A stretch of DNA of 64,000 nt from Nitrospirota bacterium (GTDB lineage: Bacteria; Nitrospirota; Thermodesulfovibrionia; Thermodesulfovibrionales; UBA6898): positions 62,001 to 126,000 of the forward strand of contig JACRMT010000016.1 of the NCBI GenBank assembly GCA_016214855.1, written 5' to 3'. Below are positions 60,734 to 64,000 of the stretch, piece by piece (position 1 is the stretch's first letter; the number at the start of each line of letters is the position of its first letter). The position numbers and the translations under genes are program-made. The notes beneath the pieces are model-generated. The model did not search any database. It was not told the DNA's origin and saw nothing but the letters and a program-made list of their open reading frames with translations.

Positions 60734-61378
60734 ATGAACTTCCCGAAGATACTGACAATAGCTCTGTCCGTCGTCTTGCTGTTTGCAAGTCAGACATTGG
60801 GGCAGCCGCGCACCGCAGAGGAGGCTTGCGATTCCCTGAAGGCTGCTGTCAGGAGCGGCGCAGAACCGCGCTCTGCGCTCAGGGACATACTGAGGACAAA
60901 GCAGGAATTCTGCCCGATCATACGCTGCGCTCTTGAGATCGGCATACCGCTTAAGGCAGTACATCTGGCAGCAAGAGACGCAGCCCTGCAGGACGACGTG
61001 GTAACCCGCTGCTCGACTTCAGCCTGCAGTCAGACCTTCAGACTCTTCGAAACAGATGAGGTCTGCAAACAGATAAAACGGGAGGTCGCAAGCGGAAAAG
61101 ATGCTGCTGCGGTGACCCTCGAAAAACTTCGTCAGGGATATCAGGCCTGCATTGTGCTCAAGTGTACAGTGGCTGCAGGCGCCGATCTTGACGGCGTGAT
61201 CAAGGCTGCGCGTGACGCAAAGGTATCCGATGATATCATTTCACGCTGCTGCATGGACGGCTGCGCAGACCCTTACCGCGTTGCCAGACTCCTGCGTGAA
61301 CCTGACAGGGTCATCCCCATTGAACCGACAAGGCCGGGAGGCACAAAATCCGGATACCTCAGCCCATCAGGCTTTTAA
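60734..61378 (+). CDS. Exported protein with two five-cysteine repeats; family not recognised
   Basis: The 214-residue protein has a signal peptide (MNFPKILTIALSVVLLFAS, cleavage about residue 23). The mature part consists of two 65-70-residue repeats with the same cysteine pattern: C32, C60, C65, C93, C98 and C111, C139, C144, C172, C177 (spacings 28-5-28-5 in both), with an extra C173. Both share KxAARDA before a D-D-V/I-V/I run and a final RC. This implies a disulfide-stabilised or metal-binding helical domain in the periplasm or outside. It follows the signal-peptidase-like gene by 26 bases. Confidence 0.75.
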   Translation: MNFPKILTIALSVVLLFASQTLGQPRTAEEACDSLKAAVRSGAEPRSALRDILRTKQEFCPIIRCALEIGIPLKAVHLAARDAALQDDVVTRCSTSACSQTFRLFETDEVCKQIKREVASGKDAAAVTLEKLRQGYQACIVLKCTVAAGADLDGVIKAARDAKVSDDIISRCCMDGCADPYRVARLLREPDRVIPIEPTRPGGTKSGYLSPSGF

Positions 61379-61477
61379 TTTGTCAGCTTTGCTGCCCCAA
61401 CGTTTTTCTTTAAGCTGCTTTTTTTAGCTCTCACTATCAGCTTTTCGGCGCCCTGCCTCACCAATATTAATATTTTT

Positions 61478-61505
61478 TTGCGATATTTTTATGCAATAAT
61501 ATAAC
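61478..61505 (+). promoter_or_regulatory. Putative promoter of the beta-barrel gene (TTGCGA-16-TATAAC)
   Basis: TTGCGA at 61478-61483 and TATAAC at 61500-61505 are 16 bases apart. If it is used, transcription starts at or just after the first ATG at 61509, so either the message is leaderless or translation begins at the ATG at 61530. Confidence 0.4.
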
Positions 61506-61508
61506 AAT

Positions 61509-63107
61509 ATGGTTTATGTTAAGAAAAAGATGTTCTCGGGAAAAAGATGGTCCGGTCCTGCTTTCCCCCTACGCAGAGCATGTCAGGAGATCTTTCTTGT
61601 ATTAGCTCTTTTTTTGCCGATCTGTAATGCGTGGGCTGCATCCGGACCGGGCAATCAGAACGAGATCCCGGCTGTGCAAGCTGTCACTCCATCAGATCTG
61701 CAGCCCGAAAAAGCTGCCGCAGCACCGGCTCAGAAGTTGGAAATGGGGCGCTTCAGCAGTATGGAAACTGCAAAGGCCTTTCTCCTGAATCTCACGGAAA
61801 GCGGGTACATCGGCGGCATCGAACAACAGAAAGACAGCAGCGGACAGATCGAGTATCAGGTGCATGTTCTGCTTTCCTCCGTGCCTGAGGCAGGCGCAGG
61901 CTCTGAAAGTCTGACCTGGTCTCTTCTCGGGACAAAGGGAAAGAACATACACGGTGCAGTGACCCTCACCGGTATCTTCACAGACAATGCCTTTAATACA
62001 AAGGAAAACCGCAAGAGCGACTTTTCCCTGTTCCTCACGCCGGAGGTCTGGCTGAATCTTCCGCGCACAGACAAGGGCATTTCCTACGAAAGTGTTTCTC
62101 CCCGCTCGGCAGGCGGGCATCTCGTTGATACGCTTCTGGGCGAGCGGCTCTTCGGATATCAGGCTTCACTCTATTATCGGGCTGATCTGCCGCTGATAAC
62201 AGCAAAGACCTCACCTTACGGCAATGCTGCAACGCACAAGCTTGCAGCCGGACTTGCCCTGATCGGCAACAGATTTTCTCTCATCCTGTCAGACCAGTTC
62301 GAGAAGTCCTATCAGGAGCGGGAAGCAGGCCAGCTCATCCGTGCTGATGCCGAAAATCGCTATGATGCAAACCGCTTAAGCGCAAGCGCAGCCTATGATA
62401 CCAGAAACCGCCTGATCTTCAGCCTCGACTATACAAACTTCACCACTCAGTATAGCGGCGAAAGCTCGGCGCTCCTTGACCGACACGACTATGGGCTTAC
62501 TCCGGCTGTTCGGTACAGGATCACTCCCAGGATCAACCTGTTGGCCGAATATACCTTCTACTCCATTTCCTACGACGGCAACAGCTTGTTGGACAGCAGG
62601 GAGCAATATCTTCTGGGAGGTCTCGAATGGAGGCTCACGGAAAAGTCTTTCGGCCGCCTCAAGGCAGGTTATGAGATGAAAGACTTCGAACACGGAAGCA
62701 GGTACAAAGGCTACAGCTTTGAGCTTCAGCTGGAACACAGACTGACACCGAAAACACAGGTTGCCCTGGCCGCATACCGCAAGACGAACGAGACACGGGT
62801 CATAGGGACTGCCTTTGCGATATCAACGGGTGCCCGCCTTGCTCTCAGTCATATGATAACCGCCAGGATCACTGCAGCGGCCAAGCTTTTTTATCTGAAC
62901 GACCGGCACAGGGGAACTTCTCCGGCACTGCTTTCGGAAACTGCAGTAAAGGACAACATTTATCAGGCCGGCATTGAAGTCCAGTATGCCTTCCGCAGAT
63001 GGCTCAGGGCACGCGCGGAATACCTCTTCACCGTAAAAGATTCAACAGACCCTGCCTTTGACTATCGTTCCAATACCCTGCTTTTAGGCCTCACCGGCTC
63101 GTTCTGA
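61509..63107 (+). CDS. Outer-membrane beta-barrel protein with SPOR-like N-terminal region
   Basis: The 532-residue protein has a signal peptide (IFLVLALFLPICNAWA, cleavage near residue 44) and a short SPOR-like segment at about 75-120 (LEMGRFSSMETAKAFLLNL, YQVHVLL). About 20 amphipathic strands follow, ending LLLGLTGSF with a terminal Phe, as expected of outer-membrane barrels. It resembles barrel proteins found next to Wza-type genes in exopolysaccharide clusters, and the next gene is such a Wza homologue. The start could be at 61530 instead. Confidence 0.82.
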   Translation: MVYVKKKMFSGKRWSGPAFPLRRACQEIFLVLALFLPICNAWAASGPGNQNEIPAVQAVTPSDLQPEKAAAAPAQKLEMGRFSSMETAKAFLLNLTESGYIGGIEQQKDSSGQIEYQVHVLLSSVPEAGAGSESLTWSLLGTKGKNIHGAVTLTGIFTDNAFNTKENRKSDFSLFLTPEVWLNLPRTDKGISYESVSPRSAGGHLVDTLLGERLFGYQASLYYRADLPLITAKTSPYGNAATHKLAAGLALIGNRFSLILSDQFEKSYQEREAGQLIRADAENRYDANRLSASAAYDTRNRLIFSLDYTNFTTQYSGESSALLDRHDYGLTPAVRYRITPRINLLAEYTFYSISYDGNSLLDSREQYLLGGLEWRLTEKSFGRLKAGYEMKDFEHGSRYKGYSFELQLEHRLTPKTQVALAAYRKTNETRVIGTAFAISTGARLALSHMITARITAAAKLFYLNDRHRGTSPALLSETAVKDNIYQAGIEVQYAFRRWLRARAEYLFTVKDSTDPAFDYRSNTLLLGLTGSF

Positions 63108-63133
63108 CGGCAGCCTGTCCTGTTCTTGCATTG

Positions 63134-63148
63134 GCCAACAGTAGGTGC
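63134..63148. repeat. Dispersed 15-bp motif GCCAACAGTAGGYGC, copy 3
   Basis: GCCAACAGTAGGTGC is followed by small stem-loops (GGTGC TCCAG GCACC, then GGTGC TTTAG GCATC). It lies between the barrel gene and the polysaccharide export gene. Confidence 0.6.
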
Positions 63149-63205
63149 TCCAGGCACCGACAGCAGGTGCTTTAGGCATCGAAAATGGTCTATAATTGTA
63201 CTGTA

Positions 63206-64000
63206 ATGAAAAGAATAATCTATATCTTTCTTGCCATGCTCTTCCTGACGTTTCCTGGAGCAGCAGCATACGCAGAACAGGATTACATGATCGGACCTGA
63301 TGATGTGGTCAAGGTGACGGTTTACAACCACCCTGACCTGACTGCTACAGACCGCGTAAGCGGCGAAGGCGTGATCATGCTGCCGCTCATAGGCGACGTG
63401 AAACTCGCAGGTCTCTCGGTTGAACAGGCAGCAAAGAAGATCAGTCGGCTCCTGAGCGACGGCTTTATCATGGACCCGAAGGTCTCGGTCTTTGTTATTG
63501 AGTTCCGGAGCCGCAAAATAATGATCATGGGGCAGGTCTTCCGCCCCGGCGTATTCACGCTCAGCGGCAGCACCACGTTTCTTGAACTGCTGACGCTCGC
63601 AGGAGGCCTGACCAAGGAGGCCGGCGACAAGGCCACGATCAAGCGCAAGACGCTCGATGCGGACAGGGAAAGGGAAGGTCTCATCACTATAGACCTCAGA
63701 AGACTGATCGATCAGGGTGATGCGTCGCTCGATGTCATGCTCATGGACAATGACAGCATATACATTGCAAAGGCAGGTGTCTTCTACATCACCGGCGAGA
63801 TACGAAAACCTGACGCGTACAAACATGAGGAAGGTCTTACGGTGATCAAGGCAGCGACCATGGCCGGCGGCTTCTCGGACAAGGCAGCTCCCGGAAGGAT
63901 CAAGATCATCCGAAAAGTGGACAAAAAAGAGAAGGTGATCGAGCGTGCCGGCATGGACGAGCTGATCCTTCCTGACGACATTATCATCATACCGGAGAGT
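63206..64000 (+). CDS. Wza-type polysaccharide export protein (cut by window edge)
   Basis: The frame begins at ATG 63206 and stays open to the window end (265 residues). A signal peptide (MKRIIYIFLAMLFLTFPGAA, cleavage near YA-EQ) precedes a polysaccharide export (Poly_export) domain: YMIGPDDVVKVTVYNHPDLT, SGEGVIMLPLIGDVKLAGLS and VSVFVIEFRS. SLBB domains then follow, with GQVFRPGVFTLSGSTTFLEL and GEIRKPDAYKHEEGLTV. No lipobox Cys is seen, unlike Wza of Escherichia coli. A TATAAT sits only nine bases before the ATG and no ribosome binding site is present. Confidence 0.93.
   Translation, partial: MKRIIYIFLAMLFLTFPGAAAYAEQDYMIGPDDVVKVTVYNHPDLTATDRVSGEGVIMLPLIGDVKLAGLSVEQAAKKISRLLSDGFIMDPKVSVFVIEFRSRKIMIMGQVFRPGVFTLSGSTTFLELLTLAGGLTKEAGDKATIKRKTLDADREREGLITIDLRRLIDQGDASLDVMLMDNDSIYIAKAGVFYITGEIRKPDAYKHEEGLTVIKAATMAGGFSDKAAPGRIKIIRKVDKKEKVIERAGMDELILPDDIIIIPES

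Overview
This window looks like chromosomal DNA of a diderm (Gram-negative type) bacterium of moderate GC content, plausibly a member of the Nitrospirota or a deltaproteobacterial relative. The evidence is a complete set of late lipid A genes, an NtrB/NtrC pair, an NrdJ-type ribonucleotide reductase, an oxygen-reducing flavodiiron protein and an outer-membrane exopolysaccharide export system. The lineage is inferred from gene content and was not tested by any search. All functional names rest on motifs read from the translated sequence.

Layout. 1-4800 (minus strand): the information-processing block rpoD-dnaG, a NIF3-like gene, yqeY and rpsU, then class II fba. 5066-9002: a damaged surface-protein locus. 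The 3' ends of two related repeat-rich genes face outward as a large imperfect inverted repeat, each with its own terminator. The plus-strand copy is frameshifted by a 37-bp tandem duplication and is followed by a truncated Tat-exported multicopper-oxidase-like gene. 9102-14485: two NarL-type regulators (one reduced to a receiver domain) with their kinase on the minus strand, diverging from ntrB-ntrC. 14661-24835 (minus): a lipid A and outer-membrane block of gnnA/gnnB-like genes, lpxB, waaA, a DUF2207 membrane protein, lpxK, yjbQ and a phosphofructokinase. 25015-29404: a lipoprotein and the trpD / trpG-trpE genes. 29522-29789: tRNA-Gly and tRNA-Cys. 29768-36927: an unrecognised cytosolic protein, a lytic transglycosylase, a zapB-like/zapA pair and nrdJ, which has a promoter overlapped by likely NrdR boxes.

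36928-41540 is a mosaic island of toxin-antitoxin modules: TumE/TumA-like, MntA/HepT and AbrB/PIN. Scattered between them are broken copies of hepT, tumA, a small unknown gene and the nrdJ tail, plus a RelA/SpoT-domain gene of lower GC content. Dispersed GC-rich palindromic repeats are frequent here and in the lipid A block. 41626-48729 holds a membrane protein, the flavodiiron protein with a rhomboid-like/zinc-ribbon protein, an AEC transporter, receiver-domain regulators, a patatin-like lipoprotein and a PPC-domain protein.

48774-64000 is the most interesting part. It contains a type II pseudopilin and a 2633-residue secreted protein with five SdrD-B-like domains and a C-terminal gingipain-type (C25) cysteine protease. 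Directly behind it, mostly with overlapping or near-touching ends, come a PqqD-like protein, a radical SAM/SPASM enzyme, a 57-residue Cys-containing putative precursor peptide, an HPr-kinase-like P-loop protein, a signal-peptidase-like Ser/His protein, and an exported protein built of two repeats with identical five-cysteine spacing. The window ends in an outer-membrane beta-barrel with a SPOR-like N-terminus and the start of a Wza-type polysaccharide export gene. I read this as a candidate peptide modification and export system paired with a giant surface protease. That functional link is an inference from gene order.
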